Of a stretch of DNA of 64,000 nt, positions 63,975 through 64,000 are shown piece by piece; the stretch's first letter is position 1; every line of letters starts with the position of its first letter. The position numbers and the translations under genes were made by a program. The notes beneath the pieces are model-generated. The model saw only the letters and a list, made by a program, of their open reading frames with translations. It searched no databases and was not told where the DNA came from. The stretch is from contig NZ_JH711481.1 of NCBI RefSeq assembly GCF_000269805.1, forward strand, positions 1,126,838 through 1,190,837. The letters are read 5' to 3'. Source of the DNA: Actinomyces massiliensis 4401292 (GTDB taxonomy: Bacteria > Actinomycetota > Actinomycetes > Actinomycetales > Actinomycetaceae).

Positions 63975-64000
63975 ATGACTTCACGCTTGCGGACGATGAT
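63975..64000 (+). CDS. panD: Start of a probable aspartate 1-decarboxylase (truncated by window end)
   Basis: Only eight complete codons are visible (MTSRLRTM, with the next codon beginning AT). PanD proteins usually begin with LRTM and then MxSKIHRATVT, and panD often follows panC, so this identification is plausible. PanD makes beta-alanine, the second substrate of PanC. Too little sequence is present for certainty. Confidence 0.5.

Overview
The window is a high-GC (roughly 70 percent by eye) chromosomal segment of an actinobacterium. Gene order is the best clue to its origin. The run from ppa and dacB through a DUF2342 metalloprotease, hpt, ftsH, folE, folP, folB-folK, DUF3180, two PH-domain proteins and DUF2520 to panC (and probably panD) is a typical actinobacterial block. 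Together with LAXTG-type anchors, frequent GTG starts and very repeat-rich linkers it suggests Actinomycetaceae (Actinomyces or Schaalia-like). The genus is inference.

Layout, left to right. 1-1.5 kb: the end of a NarL-type sensor kinase and its LuxR-type regulator. 2.7-5.2 kb: clpC. 5.4-10.3 kb: a compact Pel-like exopolysaccharide cluster (PelG-like membrane protein, PelF-like glycosyltransferase, glycoside-hydrolase-like protein). 10.5-14.7 kb: an SLC45-type sugar transporter, a universal stress protein and a decayed MHS-family transporter. 15-17.7 kb: pyruvate phosphate dikinase. 18-23 kb: moxR, DUF58 and transglutaminase operon. 23-28.7 kb: an unknown protein, an MprF-like aminoacyl-lipid synthase and an esterase. 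29.5-33.3 kb, minus strand: metY, metX and a hydrolase. 33.7-35.4 kb: a secreted NlpC/P60 protein. 36.5-47.3 kb: the ppa to folE block, including two adjacent LAXTG surface proteins. 47.3-48.7 kb: an inserted ATPase cassette. 48.7-54.4 kb: a two-component system beside an ABC exporter. 55.4-64 kb: the rest of the folate block, PH-domain proteins and pantothenate genes.

Several groups work together. FolE, FolP and the FolB-FolK fusion give most of dihydropteroate synthesis. MetX makes O-acetylhomoserine, which MetY sulfhydrylates. PanC and a likely PanD make pantothenate. PelG, PelF and the hydrolase-like protein should build or trim one extracellular polysaccharide.

The most unusual content is intergenic. 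A 22-bp repeat family (about 69 units at eight sites) forms arrays that run forward and then reverse, giving giant inverted repeats. In three sites the arrays bracket a conserved core. In each core TGTTGCAC lies exactly 85 bases before a CCCATGTG hairpin with the loop core AGACCCCCT. The minus strand of each core also offers a Shine-Dalgarno-like run in that loop and a conserved 30-residue frame ending ECAT. Two of the cores contain a further hairpin with a compensatory base-pair change. Also notable are a lone ATPase cassette flanked by a perfect 90-bp direct repeat of the folE 3' end, two related giant palindromes, and the absence of tilS from its usual place before hpt.
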